This document shows positions 23,170 through 33,192 of a DNA stretch of 35,451 bases, piece after piece. A program made the translations under genes and the position numbers. How positions within the stretch are numbered: the first letter of the stretch is position 1; every line of letters starts with the position of its first letter. The DNA comes from Myxococcales bacterium (GTDB lineage Bacteria > Myxococcota_A > UBA9160 > UBA4427), in the NCBI GenBank assembly GCA_012959805.1, contig DUCN01000024.1, positions 1 to 35,451 on the forward strand, read 5' to 3'. The notes under the pieces were generated by a model. That model ran no database searches. It was not told the DNA's origin and was given only the letters and a program-made list of their open reading frames with translations.

Positions 23170-26100
23170 GTGCCTGAAGCCATTTTTTCCGATTTCGCCC
23201 CGAGAGTCCGAAAGTCCTTCTCGAGAATTCCGCGGATTATTGATATCCCGAATCTACTCGAGATTCAGAAACTATCCTTCGAGCGTTTTCTCCAATCCGG
23301 AATCGAGATGGAGAAGCGCGACAACGTCGGGCTGCAGGCCGTCTTCAATTCGGTGTTTCCGATTCGCGACTTCAACGACACGGCCTCGTTGGAATTCGTT
23401 GGTTACGCACTGGAGCAACCGAAATACGACGTTCAGGAATGTCTGCATCGTGGGATGACCTACGCAGCGCCCTTCAAGGTCACGATTCGACTCGTGGCCT
23501 GGGATGACGCGGATGGTTCCCAGACCATTCGCGACGTCAAGGAGCAGGAAGTCTATTTCGGGGAAATCCCCGTGATGACGGACAACGGGACCTTCGTCAT
23601 CAACGGGACCGAGCGCGTCATCGTTTCGCAGTTGCACAGGTCGCCCGGCATTTTCTACGACACCTCCGTTTCGACGACCGTGACCGCCGCGGGCAAGAAG
23701 CTCTTCTCGTGTCGAGTCATTCCGTACCGAGGCTCCTGGCTCGATATCGAGTACGACCACAAGGATATCGTTCACGCACGAATCGACCGTCGTCGAAAGA
23801 TTCACGTGACGATTCTGCTCAGGGCACTTGGCTATCAGCCGGAAGAGCTTCTCCAGTACTTCTACCCGACCGAAGCCATCAAGCTCGATGGGCGAAAGAT
23901 CATGAAGAAGTCCGAGCCGGAGAACCTGATCGGACAGCGATGTACCCGCGAAGTCAAGGACGACGATGGCAATGTCATCGTTCGCAAGGACAAGAAATTC
24001 ACAAAGGCGGCGGCACGCAAGATGCGCGCGGCTGGAATCGAATGGATCCAGGTCGGTCAGGATGATCTGATCAGACTCGATGCAGTCAAGCGTGTCGTGC
24101 CCGTCGATATTGTCGACGAAGAAACCGGTGAGGTGATCGTTGAATGCAACGAGGAGATTACCGAGGCCCATCTCGATGATCTGAAGAGTCGTGGAATTCT
24201 TGAGTTTCCGCTTCTTTTCCTCGATCCGATCACGACTGGCACCGCGATTCGGGACACACTCCTCACCGACAAGACGCTTTCCCAGGACGAAGCCGTCATC
24301 GAAATTTATCGACGACTGCGGCCCGGGGATCCGCCGACTCTCGATACCGCGACCAATCTGTTCAACAACCTCTTCTTCAACGCGGAACGATACGACCTGT
24401 CGAAGGTTGGGCGGATCAAGCTCAATCACAAGCTCGAATTCGATGGTGAAGAACGAGTGGACTTCTATCCGACCGGCGTCAACAACGCTTCGGAAGAGAT
24501 TGGGCTTGGCGATCTACCGACACTGCGTCGAGACGACATTCTCGAAGCCGTCAAGTACTTGGTCGATCTCAAGAATGGGACGGATCCAACCAAGAAGCTC
24601 GACGACATTGATCATCTCGGGAATCGACGTGTGCGCGTTGTGGGTGAACTGCTCGAGAACCAATACCGAATAGGATTGGTTCGCATGGAGCGGGCCATCA
24701 AGGAGCGCATGAGTCTCCAGGAGATCGAGACTCTGATGCCTCATGATCTGATTAACTCCAAGCCGGTTTCCGCCGTCGTGAAAGAGTTTTTCGGATCGAG
24801 TCAGCTCTCGCAGTTCATGGACCAGACGAATCCGCTGTCTTCGGTGACACATAAGCGTCGGCTCTCAGCGCTTGGGCCGGGTGGCCTAACGCGCGAGCGA
24901 GCGGGTTTCGAAGTCCGCGACGTTCACCCAACTCACTACGGCCGAATTTGCCCGATCGAGACACCGGAAGGTCCGAATATCGGTCTGATTGCCTCGCTCT
25001 CGACGTTCGCTCGTGTCAATGACATGGGTTTCATCGAAACCCCATATCGCAATGTCGTGGACTCGCAGGTGACGGAGGGCGTTAGATTCCTCACGGCACT
25101 CGATGAAGAACGCATGGCGATCGCGCAAGCGAATTCGGTTCTCGACGACGACGGACGCTTTGTGAAGGAGCGTATCTCCGCTCGACGACAAGGCGAGTTC
25201 GAGATGATTCCTCCGGCTGAAGTGGACATGATGGATGTCTCGCCGAACCAGTTGGTTTCCGTCGCGGCGTCGCTGATTCCCTTCCTTGAGAACGACGATG
25301 CGAACCGCGCACTCATGGGCTCGAACATGATGCGGCAGGCTGTTCCACTTCTGCGTACGAGTGCACCGCTCATCGGGACCGGAATGGAAGCGGTTGTAGC
25401 GCGAGATTCCGGAGTGACGGTCGTCGCGAAGCGCGATGGCACCGTCGAATCGGTGGATGCGGGTCGGATTGTCTTGAAGCCGGATGAGGACGATGGCACA
25501 GGCTCGAACGTCGACATCATCAATCTCATCAAGTATCAACGTTCGAATCAGAATACCTGCATCAACCAGAGGCCAATCGTCAAATCGGGTGATCGCGTGA
25601 AGGCCGGACAGGTCATCGCGGATGGTCCGGCGACGGATCATGGCGAGATGGCGCTCGGTGCGAATGTCACAGTGGCCTTCATGCCCTGGGGCGGATACAA
25701 CTTCGAGGATTCGATTCTCATCTCTGAGCGCATCGTCAAGGACGACCATTTCACTTCGATTCACATCGAAGAATTTGAATGTGTCGCCCGCGACACGAAG
25801 CTCGGCAAAGAGGACATCACTCGGGATATTCCGAACGTTGGCGAAGATGCGCTCCGTGATCTCGACGAAGCAGGAATTGTCCGAATTGGCGCAGAAGTCC
25901 ACCAAGACGACATCCTCGTCGGCAAGATCACACCGAAGGGTGAGACGCAGCTCTCTCCTGAAGAACGCTTGTTGCGCGCGATCTTTGGTGAGAAGGCTGG
26001 CGACGTGCGGGATACATCCCTACGCGTGCCGCCGAGCGTTACTGGAACAGTGATTGGTGCGCAGGTCTTCTCGCGCCGCGGTCTCGAGAAGGATGAGCGG

Positions 26101-27351
26101 GCCAAGGCACTTGAGGCGGCCGAGATCGAACGGCTCCGCAAGGATCAGGAAGACGAGATTCGAATCATTCGAAGGAGTGCCTTCCGAAACGTTCACGATC
26201 TGGTGGTCGGAAAGGTGGCTGCCAATCGCGTCGGCGACGAGAGTAAGGAAATCGAATGGCTCAGTTCTGGCGATGCGATCACTGAGGAAGTGATCAGCGA
26301 AATTCCGGATCGACGCTGGCGAGAAATTCAGGTCACGGACACGAAGATCCAGGAGAGTGTCGATCGCATCTTTCATCATGTGGAAGAGCAGGCCATGATC
26401 ATCAAGGCCGTCTTCGACGAGAAGATCGCGCGGCTGAAGAAGGGCGACGAGCTTCCGCCCGGTGTCTTCAAGATGGTGAAAATCTACATCGCCATCAAGC
26501 GAAAGCTCTCCGTTGGTGACAAGATGGCAGGACGCCATGGCAACAAGGGTGTTATTTCTCGGATTCTTCCCGAGGAAGACATGCCCTACACGCCAGATGG
26601 CCGGCCTGTCGACATCGTCTTGAACCCACTGGGCGTCCCCTCTCGTATGAACATCGGGCAGATCCTTGAGACCCATCTCGGCTGGGCTGCTCATGGGCTG
26701 GGGCGCCAGATCGAAGACATGATGGATCGGAGGGCGACGACCGAAGAGATTCGGACGAAACTGAAGGCCATCTACGACGACGACGAGATTGGAGAAACGA
26801 TCTCTGGGGCGTCCGACGAGGCGATCGCGTCGCTCGCGGAGAACGTCGGTCGCGGGATTCACATGGCCACCGCAGTTTTTGATGGCGCTTCGGAAGAGCA
26901 AGTCAAGAATGAGTTGGTGCGTGCGGACCTTCCGACATCGGGTCAGATGGTTCTCTTTGACGGGCGTAGCGGCGAACCCTTCGACCGTGATGTCACGATC
27001 GGGACGATCTACATGCTCAAGCTGCATCACCTTGCGGATGACAAGATGCATGCACGTTCCATCGGGCCGTACAGCCTGGTCACTCAGCAGCCGCTGGGCG
27101 GCAAGGCGCAATTCGGTGGACAACGATTGGGTGAGATGGAGGTCTGGGCACTTGAGGCGTACGGCGCCGCGTATGCACTCCAAGAGTTCCTGACCGTGAA
27201 ATCCGACGATGTCCAGGGCAGAACCAGAATCTACGAATCGATCGTGAAGGGCGAGAATGTGATCGAGCCGGGATTGCCTGAGAGCTTCAACGTTCTCGTG
27301 AAGGAACTACATGCGCTCGGTCTCGACATCGAGATGCGAGAAGACTCGTAG
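23170..27351 (+). CDS. rpoB: DNA-directed RNA polymerase beta subunit
   Basis: RpoB forms one jaw of RNA polymerase. The 1393-residue product is slightly longer than in Escherichia coli (1342). The rifampicin-pocket cluster near residue 541 reads [20 protein letters not shown], then [11 protein letters not shown], the ordinary rifampicin-sensitive sequence. Other landmarks are [41 protein letters not shown] and, near the end, [19 protein letters not shown]. The start is a GTG at 23170 (MPEAIFSDF) with GGAGGG about twelve bases upstream. It is followed by rpoC after a strong stem-loop. Confidence 0.98.
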   Translation: MPEAIFSDFAPRVRKSFSRIPRIIDIPNLLEIQKLSFERFLQSGIEMEKRDNVGLQAVFNSVFPIRDFNDTASLEFVGYALEQPKYDVQECLHRGMTYAAPFKVTIRLVAWDDADGSQTIRDVKEQEVYFGEIPVMTDNGTFVINGTERVIVSQLHRSPGIFYDTSVSTTVTAAGKKLFSCRVIPYRGSWLDIEYDHKDIVHARIDRRRKIHVTILLRALGYQPEELLQYFYPTEAIKLDGRKIMKKSEPENLIGQRCTREVKDDDGNVIVRKDKKFTKAAARKMRAAGIEWIQVGQDDLIRLDAVKRVVPVDIVDEETGEVIVECNEEITEAHLDDLKSRGILEFPLLFLDPITTGTAIRDTLLTDKTLSQDEAVIEIYRRLRPGDPPTLDTATNLFNNLFFNAERYDLSKVGRIKLNHKLEFDGEERVDFYPTGVNNASEEIGLGDLPTLRRDDILEAVKYLVDLKNGTDPTKKLDDIDHLGNRRVRVVGELLENQYRIGLVRMERAIKERMSLQEIETLMPHDLINSKPVSAVVKEFFGSSQLSQFMDQTNPLSSVTHKRRLSALGPGGLTRERAGFEVRDVHPTHYGRICPIETPEGPNIGLIASLSTFARVNDMGFIETPYRNVVDSQVTEGVRFLTALDEERMAIAQANSVLDDDGRFVKERISARRQGEFEMIPPAEVDMMDVSPNQLVSVAASLIPFLENDDANRALMGSNMMRQAVPLLRTSAPLIGTGMEAVVARDSGVTVVAKRDGTVESVDAGRIVLKPDEDDGTGSNVDIINLIKYQRSNQNTCINQRPIVKSGDRVKAGQVIADGPATDHGEMALGANVTVAFMPWGGYNFEDSILISERIVKDDHFTSIHIEEFECVARDTKLGKEDITRDIPNVGEDALRDLDEAGIVRIGAEVHQDDILVGKITPKGETQLSPEERLLRAIFGEKAGDVRDTSLRVPPSVTGTVIGAQVFSRRGLEKDERAKALEAAEIERLRKDQEDEIRIIRRSAFRNVHDLVVGKVAANRVGDESKEIEWLSSGDAITEEVISEIPDRRWREIQVTDTKIQESVDRIFHHVEEQAMIIKAVFDEKIARLKKGDELPPGVFKMVKIYIAIKRKLSVGDKMAGRHGNKGVISRILPEEDMPYTPDGRPVDIVLNPLGVPSRMNIGQILETHLGWAAHGLGRQIEDMMDRRATTEEIRTKLKAIYDDDEIGETISGASDEAIASLAENVGRGIHMATAVFDGASEEQVKNELVRADLPTSGQMVLFDGRSGEPFDRDVTIGTIYMLKLHHLADDKMHARSIGPYSLVTQQPLGGKAQFGGQRLGEMEVWALEAYGAAYALQEFLTVKSDDVQGRTRIYESIVKGENVIEPGLPESFNVLVKELHALGLDIEMREDS

Positions 27352-27364
27352 CGTTTTGAACCGT

Positions 27365-27394
27365 GCAGGGTCGCCGAAGATTCGGTGACCCTGC
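27365..27394 (+). promoter_or_regulatory. Thirteen-pair stem-loop between rpoB and rpoC
   Basis: GCAGGGTC (27365-27372) pairs with GACCCTGC (27387-27394), one G-T pair follows, and CCGA (27374-27377) pairs with TCGG (27382-27385), leaving an AGAT loop. This 30-base hairpin starts 14 bases after the rpoB stop. It buries the GTG at 27385 that would otherwise be a possible rpoC start. No T-run follows, so an RNA-stability, processing or translation-setting element is more likely than a terminator. Confidence 0.7.
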
Positions 27395-27426
27395 TTAGCA
27401 ACACTCGTCAGAGGGGGACCGCCACT

Positions 27427-30400
27427 TTGCGTGATCTGTATAATCTCTTTGAGAAGCCAAAGGATCCATTGGCTTTCAACTCACTCCGAATTTCGTTGGC
27501 TTCGCCCGACAAAATTCGAGAGTGGTCCTTCGGTGAAGTCAAGAAGCCGGAAACCATCAACTATCGAACGTTCAAGCCGGAGCGTGACGGACTGTTCTGC
27601 GCGAAGATTTTCGGACCGGTCAAAGACTACGAATGCAATTGCGGCAAGTACAAGCGCATGAAGCATCGCGGCGTCGTTTGTGAGAAATGCGGTGTCGAGG
27701 TCATCCAGTCGAAGGTGCGCCGTGAGCGAATGGGGCATATCACCCTCGCGTCACCGGTCGCCCATATCTGGTTTCTCAAGTCACTTCCGTCCCGCATCGG
27801 GAATATCCTCGAGATCACATTGCGCGATCTCGAGAAGATTCTCTACTTCGAGGCACACGTCGTTCTCGATCCAAAGGACACGGAACTCGAGAAGGGCGAA
27901 CTGGTTACCGACGAACGGCTTGTCGAACTCAAAGAGCAATACGGTCGAGATGCCTTTCGCGTAGGGATTGGCGCGGAGTCTGTCCGGCAACTGCTCCAGG
28001 AATTAGATATTCCCGGCGAGTGCACGCGTCTTCGCGAAGAGATGCGCGAGGCGACAAGTGAGGCGAAGCGCAAGAAAATTGCCAAACGTCTCAAGGTGCT
28101 CGACGCGTTCAACGACTCCGAAGTTAATGCGGCGGAGTTCATGGTGCTCGAGATCGTTCCGGTTATCCCTCCTGATCTTCGCCCGCTCGTTCCTCTCGAT
28201 GGTGGCCGATTCGCGACGAGTGATCTGAATGATCTGTATCGCCGCGTGATCAATCGAAATAATCGATTGAAGCGACTCCAAGAGTTGAATGCGCCGGAAG
28301 TCATCATTCGCAACGAGAAGCGAATGCTGCAGGAGGCGGTCGACGCGCTCTTCGATAATGGTCGACGTGGTCGCGTGATCACGGGGCCGAGTAAGCGTCC
28401 GCTGAAGAGTCTGTCCGACATGCTGAAGGGCAAGTCGGGTCGTTTTCGTCAGAACTTGCTCGGTAAGCGTGTTGACTACTCAGGACGTTCGGTCATCGTA
28501 GTCGGCCCGGAACTCAGGCTGCATCAGTGCGGCATTCCGAACCGCATGGCTCTCGAACTGTTCAAGCCCTTCATCTATTCGAAGCTCGAGCATCAGGGAT
28601 TCGTCACGACCATCAAGGCTGCACGCAAGATGGTCGAGCAGGAGCGTCCCGAAGTCTGGGACATTCTCGCAGAAGTGATCAAGGAACATCCGATCCTTCT
28701 GAACCGCGCTCCTACGCTGCATCGACTCGGAATGCAGGCTTTTGAGCCGATGTTAATTGAAGGTAAGGCCATTCAGCTGCACCCACTCGTGTGTGCCGCG
28801 TTCAACGCAGATTTCGACGGCGATCAGATGGCGGTGCATGTGCCGCTCTCGGTTGAAGCGCAGATCGAAGCTCGCGTGTTGATGATGTCGACGAATAACA
28901 TCCTTAGCCCGGCGACAGGCCGACCCGTCATCGGGCCGACACAGGACATCGTGCTTGGGGCCTACTACATGACCCGGGAACGTGCGGGCGTCATGGGCGA
29001 GGGGATGAGGTTCGCCACGGAAGAAGAAGCCATCGTTGCTTACAGCGCTGGTGTACTTCATATCCATGCTTCGATCAGTGTCCTCATCAACGGGGAGATG
29101 ATCGAGACGACGACCGGTCGAATTTTGCTCCACGAAGTCGTTCCGCAGGAAATTCCCTTCGAGTTCGTCAATCAAGTGATGGACAAGAAGGCTCTCGGCG
29201 AATTGATCGATCAGTGTTATCGCCGAATGGGCACCAAGGCGACAGTGCTACTCGCGGATCATATTCGCACGCTTGGCTACTCGAACGCGACACGCGCCGG
29301 TATTTCGATTTGTATTGACGACATGCGCGTTCCCCCAGACAAGGAACGGTTTCTTGCGGACGCGACCGACGAGGTCAGCCAGATTCAAGACCAGTACCAA
29401 GAAGGTCTGATCACAGATGGCGAGCGCTACAACAAGGTGATCGACATCTGGGCCCAGGCAACGGAGCAGATTACGCAGCAGCTCCTCGATGGGATCGCGA
29501 CCGACACGGTCATCGATGACGACGGGAATGAAACCCAGGTGCCGAGTTTCAATAACGTCTACATGATGGCTGATTCCGGCGCGCGTGGGTCGGCTCAGCA
29601 GATGCGTCAGCTCGCCGGAATGCGAGGCCTGATGGCGAAGCCCTCAGGCGCAATCATCGAAACGCCGATTACGTCGAACTTCCGTGAAGGGTTGTCAGTT
29701 CTTCAATACTTCACATCGACGCATGGTGCGCGTAAGGGTCTGGCCGATACAGCGCTCAAAACCGCCAATTCTGGCTACCTGACTCGACGACTCGTCGATG
29801 TTTCGCAGGACGTGATCATTCGCGAACAGGATTGCGGAACCGATGATGCGCTGGAAACGTCGGCGCTGATTGAGGCCGGTGAGATCGTCGAGCCGTTGGG
29901 CGAACGCCTTCTCGGTCGTGTGTCGCTCGAGGACGTGACGGATCCAGTCGGTGGCGAGGTGCTCTGCCGGGCCGGAGAAGAGATCGACGAAGCCCGAGTT
30001 CGGGCAATCGAGAATGCGGGTGTCGAGCGAGTGAAAATTCGATCGGTTCTGACGTGTGCCAGTCGTTTCGGCGTCTGCGTGAAGTGCTATGGCCGCGATC
30101 TCTCGCGCGGCACGATGGTCAACCTCGGCGAGGCAGTCGGTGTGATCGCGGCGCAGTCGATCGGTGAGCCCGGAACACAGCTCACCATGCGGACCTTCCA
30201 CATCGGTGGTGCAGCAACTCGGCGTGCCGAGCAGTCTCACGCGGAGGCAGCCAACGAAGGATCGGTACGACTTCACAATATTCGTTCGCTCACCGCCGCG
30301 GATGGCACGCAGACGGTGATGAGTCGAAATGGTGAAGTAGGCATCGTCGATGCGAGTGGTCGCGAAAAGGAACGACATCCGGTCGTTTACGGCGCGACCT

Positions 30401-31644
30401 TGCGGGTCCAAGATGACCAGACGGTTCGAGCCGGCGAAATCCTGCTTGACTGGGATCCATTTGCCAGCCCGATCTTCACTGAAAAAAGCGGCATCGTCGT
30501 GTTTCAGGACATCATCGAAGGCGCAACGATGCAGGAACAAGTCGATGACTTCACCGGCGTTTCATCAAAGGTGATCATCGAGTCCAAGGATCCCGGTCTG
30601 CGACCGACTGTCTCCATCCCGGCGACGGACGGCGACGGCGAGACCAAGGCCTTGTTGCCCGTCGGTGCATACCTGACGGTGAGCGATGGTGATGCGGTGA
30701 GCGCCGGTCAGGTGGTCGCGAAGATTCCTCGAGAAGCATCGAAGACGAAGGACATTACCGGCGGTCTGCCGAGAGTGGCTGAACTCTTCGAGGCTCGTAA
30801 GCCAAAGGAATGTGCAGTCGTTTCTGAAATCGAGGGAATCGTCTCTTTCGGGCCGGATTCGCGGGGCAAGCGCCGCGTCATCGTTACGCCGGAAGAGGGC
30901 GAGCCCGAGGAGTTCCTGATTCCGAAGGGAAAGCATGTCAGCGTGCACGAAGGCGATCACGTGCGGGCTGGCGAGGCGCTGATGGATGGTTCTTCGAATC
31001 CCCACGATATCTTGAAGATCAAGGGCGAAAAGGAACTCGCAAAATATCTAGTCGACGAAGTTCAGGAGGTCTACCGACTCCAGGGCGTCAAGATCAACGA
31101 CAAGCACATCGAGACGATCGTTCGCCAAATGGTTCGCAAGGTCAGAATCGTCGATCCCGGCGATTCGGACTATCTCATTGGTGAACAGGTCGAGAAGCAG
31201 GGCTATCGCGAACTCGTGGCCCGCTTCGACGAGGAAGGGAAGGTCGCGCCGACCGCGGAGACCCAGCTGCTGGGAATCACGAAGGCTTCGCTCTCGACTG
31301 AGTCATTCATCTCCGCCGCCTCGTTCCAGGAGACGACCAAGGTTCTCACGGAAGCGGCGATCTGGGGCAAGAAGGACTTCCTGCGCGGACTCAAGGAGAA
31401 CGTGATCATGGGTCGCCTGATCCCGGCTGGTACGGGAATGCTGCAGTACCGCGACGTTGGAATTGAAGTCGAAGTCCCGGAAGGCTTCGAGCTCGATACC
31501 GCACAGAGCGGTGATGGCACGGAAGGCGAGCTGAGTGAGCCTGCGTTCGCCGGAGATGCTGCGGCGGAGGCCAATCCGGCTGTCGCGGGACTCTTTGCCG
31601 GCGCCCCGGATTCAAGCACTGACGGAGGCGGAATCGGCAGCTGA
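27427..31644 (+). CDS. rpoC: DNA-directed RNA polymerase beta' subunit
   Basis: RpoC holds the catalytic centre. Landmarks are the zinc ribbon [20 protein letters not shown], the Mg-binding [14 protein letters not shown] (about residues 460-473), the bridge-helix/trigger-loop region ([15 protein letters not shown], then [11 protein letters not shown]), and the second zinc site built from EQDCGTDD and [13 protein letters not shown]. The frame is open from a GTG at 27385, but that codon lies inside a stem-loop. The TTG at 27427 has AGGGGG about nine bases upstream and gives [13 protein letters not shown], matching the family start. The length is then 1405 residues. The tail after residue 1360 is acidic and Gly/Ala-rich. 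Confidence 0.97.
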   Translation: MRDLYNLFEKPKDPLAFNSLRISLASPDKIREWSFGEVKKPETINYRTFKPERDGLFCAKIFGPVKDYECNCGKYKRMKHRGVVCEKCGVEVIQSKVRRERMGHITLASPVAHIWFLKSLPSRIGNILEITLRDLEKILYFEAHVVLDPKDTELEKGELVTDERLVELKEQYGRDAFRVGIGAESVRQLLQELDIPGECTRLREEMREATSEAKRKKIAKRLKVLDAFNDSEVNAAEFMVLEIVPVIPPDLRPLVPLDGGRFATSDLNDLYRRVINRNNRLKRLQELNAPEVIIRNEKRMLQEAVDALFDNGRRGRVITGPSKRPLKSLSDMLKGKSGRFRQNLLGKRVDYSGRSVIVVGPELRLHQCGIPNRMALELFKPFIYSKLEHQGFVTTIKAARKMVEQERPEVWDILAEVIKEHPILLNRAPTLHRLGMQAFEPMLIEGKAIQLHPLVCAAFNADFDGDQMAVHVPLSVEAQIEARVLMMSTNNILSPATGRPVIGPTQDIVLGAYYMTRERAGVMGEGMRFATEEEAIVAYSAGVLHIHASISVLINGEMIETTTGRILLHEVVPQEIPFEFVNQVMDKKALGELIDQCYRRMGTKATVLLADHIRTLGYSNATRAGISICIDDMRVPPDKERFLADATDEVSQIQDQYQEGLITDGERYNKVIDIWAQATEQITQQLLDGIATDTVIDDDGNETQVPSFNNVYMMADSGARGSAQQMRQLAGMRGLMAKPSGAIIETPITSNFREGLSVLQYFTSTHGARKGLADTALKTANSGYLTRRLVDVSQDVIIREQDCGTDDALETSALIEAGEIVEPLGERLLGRVSLEDVTDPVGGEVLCRAGEEIDEARVRAIENAGVERVKIRSVLTCASRFGVCVKCYGRDLSRGTMVNLGEAVGVIAAQSIGEPGTQLTMRTFHIGGAATRRAEQSHAEAANEGSVRLHNIRSLTAADGTQTVMSRNGEVGIVDASGREKERHPVVYGATLRVQDDQTVRAGEILLDWDPFASPIFTEKSGIVVFQDIIEGATMQEQVDDFTGVSSKVIIESKDPGLRPTVSIPATDGDGETKALLPVGAYLTVSDGDAVSAGQVVAKIPREASKTKDITGGLPRVAELFEARKPKECAVVSEIEGIVSFGPDSRGKRRVIVTPEEGEPEEFLIPKGKHVSVHEGDHVRAGEALMDGSSNPHDILKIKGEKELAKYLVDEVQEVYRLQGVKINDKHIETIVRQMVRKVRIVDPGDSDYLIGEQVEKQGYRELVARFDEEGKVAPTAETQLLGITKASLSTESFISAASFQETTKVLTEAAIWGKKDFLRGLKENVIMGRLIPAGTGMLQYRDVGIEVEVPEGFELDTAQSGDGTEGELSEPAFAGDAAAEANPAVAGLFAGAPDSSTDGGGIGS

Positions 31645-32080
31645 TTCCCAAGGGGAATGTTGAATCTGCCCCCATCGACGGTGAAGTTGGTGGGGGCAAT
31701 TTCATTCTTGCGGTCCGGTGAACAAGGGAAGCGGTCACAGGCCGTTGACACCACCCCGCAGGTCGCTAAATTGCGCGCCGCTTCCGGAACCAGGGATTCC
31801 TTCAACCCCGCGGTTCGTTTCCAGAATGTGGAGAGTCAGCCCGAGCTTAGCTCCGGTCTCTTCTCACCTGAGAAACGGGACTTCGGGGTCATAGTGTCTC
31901 AGGTTCATGTACAGCATTTAGACCAGGGCCGGACGAGGGAACGAAATTTTGTGGGCAGCACCGTGGAAATACGGCCAGCCCCTGATGTGCCCACGCTTTG
32001 ACGTGGGATGGATTGATCGTACAGACGCAATTGGGCGCAACTAGCCGCAGCCAAGAGAAGTAGGAGTTTCGTCGAGCCTT
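31645..32080 (+). promoter_or_regulatory. rpoC-rpsL spacer: hairpins and a candidate str-operon promoter
   Basis: No convincing gene lies in these 436 bases. At its start, ATTCCC/GGGAAT forms a small hairpin over the rpoC stop (31644-31658). TGCCCCCA (31667-31674) pairs perfectly with TGGGGGCA (31691-31698) and is followed by ATTTCATTCTT, a plausible weak terminator ending the rpoBC transcript. Downstream, TTGACA (31745-31750), 16 bases, and TAAATT (31767-31772) form a good sigma-70 promoter candidate for rpsL-rpsG-fusA-tuf. The transcript leader would be about 300 bases long. TAGGAG lies about fourteen bases before the rpsL ATG. Confidence 0.5.
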
Positions 32081-32452
32081 ATGCCGACTATTCAACAGCT
32101 CATCCGTAAGGGGCGTAAGCCGAAGGTTTCGCGATCGAATTCACCGGATCTCACCAGCTGTCCGCAACGACGTGGTGTGTGCCTTCGGGTGTTCACTGCC
32201 ACGCCTAAGAAGCCAAACTCCGCGCTTCGAAAGGTCGCACGTGTGCGGCTGACGAACGGCAACGAAGTGAATGCCTACATCGGCGGCGAAGGACATACGC
32301 TGCAGGAGCATTCCGTTGTGCTCGTGCGTGGCGGCCGGGTCAAGGATCTTCCCGGCGTTCGCTACCACATCGTTCGCGGGTCGCTTGACGCGACGGGCGT
32401 CGATGGACGAAACAAGAGTCGTTCGAAGTACGGTTCGAAGCGACCGAAATGA
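32081..32452 (+). CDS. rpsL: 30S ribosomal protein S12
   Basis: S12 lines the decoding centre. The 123-residue product is nearly the same as in other bacteria: [54 protein letters not shown] and [13 protein letters not shown]. The lysines whose change confers streptomycin resistance (in TPKKPNSA and GRVKDLPG) are wild type. It opens the str operon (rpsL, rpsG, fusA, tuf), separated from rpsG by an unusually structured 194-base spacer. Confidence 0.98.
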   Translation: MPTIQQLIRKGRKPKVSRSNSPDLTSCPQRRGVCLRVFTATPKKPNSALRKVARVRLTNGNEVNAYIGGEGHTLQEHSVVLVRGGRVKDLPGVRYHIVRGSLDATGVDGRNKSRSKYGSKRPK

Positions 32453-32463
32453 TTTAGGACGAG

Positions 32464-32496
32464 AAGAACCGATGCAGCGAGTGCGTATCGGTTCTT
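32464..32496 (+). promoter_or_regulatory. Ten-pair stem-loop after rpsL
   Basis: AAGAACCGAT (32464-32473) pairs perfectly with ATCGGTTCTT (32487-32496). Inside the loop GCA and TGC can extend the stem with a small bulge. It begins 11 bases after the rpsL stop. In Escherichia coli the rpsL-rpsG gap binds S7 and controls translation of the rest of the operon; a similar regulatory role is inferred here. No long T-run follows. Confidence 0.6.
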
Positions 32497-32504
32497 GGTC
32501 GTTC

Positions 32505-32542
32505 GAGGCTTTGCCTCACCCAACCAGGCTGAGATGGGTTGG
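32505..32542 (+). promoter_or_regulatory. Two further hairpins before rpsG
   Basis: GAGGC-TTT-GCCTC (32505-32517) is a compact perfect hairpin. CCAACC (32520-32525) pairs with GGTTGG (32537-32542) around an eleven-base loop. With the preceding ten-pair stem they make three consecutive structures in the rpsL-rpsG spacer, about 100 bases ahead of the rpsG start. Confidence 0.5.
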
Positions 32543-32646
32543 CCTAACAAGGGCGGCTCAATCAGGGAGGCTCAACTCGATCAAATCCGATCGACACGGG
32601 CATCGCTGGAATAGGCCATCACCATAGAAGTCAAAAGGACGCGTTC

Positions 32647-33117
32647 ATGCCAAGAAGGCGCGAGGTACAAAAGCGACAGACTATTCCGGACTCCAAGCAT
32701 GGAGACCAGATGCTCGGTCGCTTCATCAACGTCATCATGCGCGATGGTAAGAAGAGTACCGCCGAGAATATCGTCTACGGGGCTTTCTCGGAGATCGAGA
32801 GCAAGATGCGCAGCGATGCGTTGGCAATGTTCCGACGTGCACTCGACAACATCCGGCCACGTGTCGAAGTCAAGAGTCGCCGCGTGGGTGGTGCGACCTA
32901 TCAGGTTCCAATCGAGGTTTCACCGAATCGCTCAACCTCTCTTGCGATGCGTTGGCTCGCCGAATACTCGAAGACGCGGCCGGGCAAGAGCATGAAAGAG
33001 CGGCTTGCGAACGAGATCATCGATGCTGCCAATGAGCGCGGTGAGAGTGTAAAGAAACGTGAAGACACGCATCGAATGGCAGAGGCAAATAAGGCGTTCG
33101 CACACTATCGCTGGTAG
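32647..33117 (+). CDS. rpsG: 30S ribosomal protein S7
   Basis: S7 starts assembly of the 30S head and contacts E-site tRNA. The 156 residues include [20 protein letters not shown], the beta hairpin [17 protein letters not shown] and the C-terminal [14 protein letters not shown]. The ATG at 32647 has AAGGA about nine bases upstream. Its last two codons and stop are the beginning of a 19-base unit repeated three times into the spacer before fusA. Confidence 0.98.
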   Translation: MPRRREVQKRQTIPDSKHGDQMLGRFINVIMRDGKKSTAENIVYGAFSEIESKMRSDALAMFRRALDNIRPRVEVKSRRVGGATYQVPIEVSPNRSTSLAMRWLAEYSKTRPGKSMKERLANEIIDAANERGESVKKREDTHRMAEANKAFAHYRW

Positions 33118-33165
33118 CCACGGCGCTCGCTGGTAGCCACGGCGCTTGCTGGTCGCCACGGCGCT
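33109..33165 (+). repeat. Three tandem 19-base repeats spanning the rpsG stop
   Basis: The unit CGCTGGTAGCCACGGCGCT occurs at 33109-33127 and 33128-33146 without change, and at 33147-33165 with two changes. The first copy contains the final Arg-Trp-stop of rpsG, so each later identical copy repeats an in-frame-like RW-stop. The array ends 27 bases before the fusA ATG. Confidence 0.9.
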
Positions 33166-33192
33166 CGTAGGTCAGGTAGGAGTGCACTTTAG

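Noticed and set aside
23272..24429. Minus-strand frame of 385 codons within rpoB
   Set aside because: Fully antisense to rpoB, with no family resemblance; a shadow of a GC-rich conserved gene.
24780..24960. Rifampicin-pocket residues of RpoB checked for resistance changes
   Set aside because: The sequence matches the ordinary sensitive form at the Gln, Asp, His, Arg and Ser positions usually altered.
31657..32001. Plus-strand frame of 114 codons between rpoC and rpsL
   Set aside because: It has no ribosome-binding site, no family resemblance and spans the hairpin and promoter candidate; more likely a leader than a gene.
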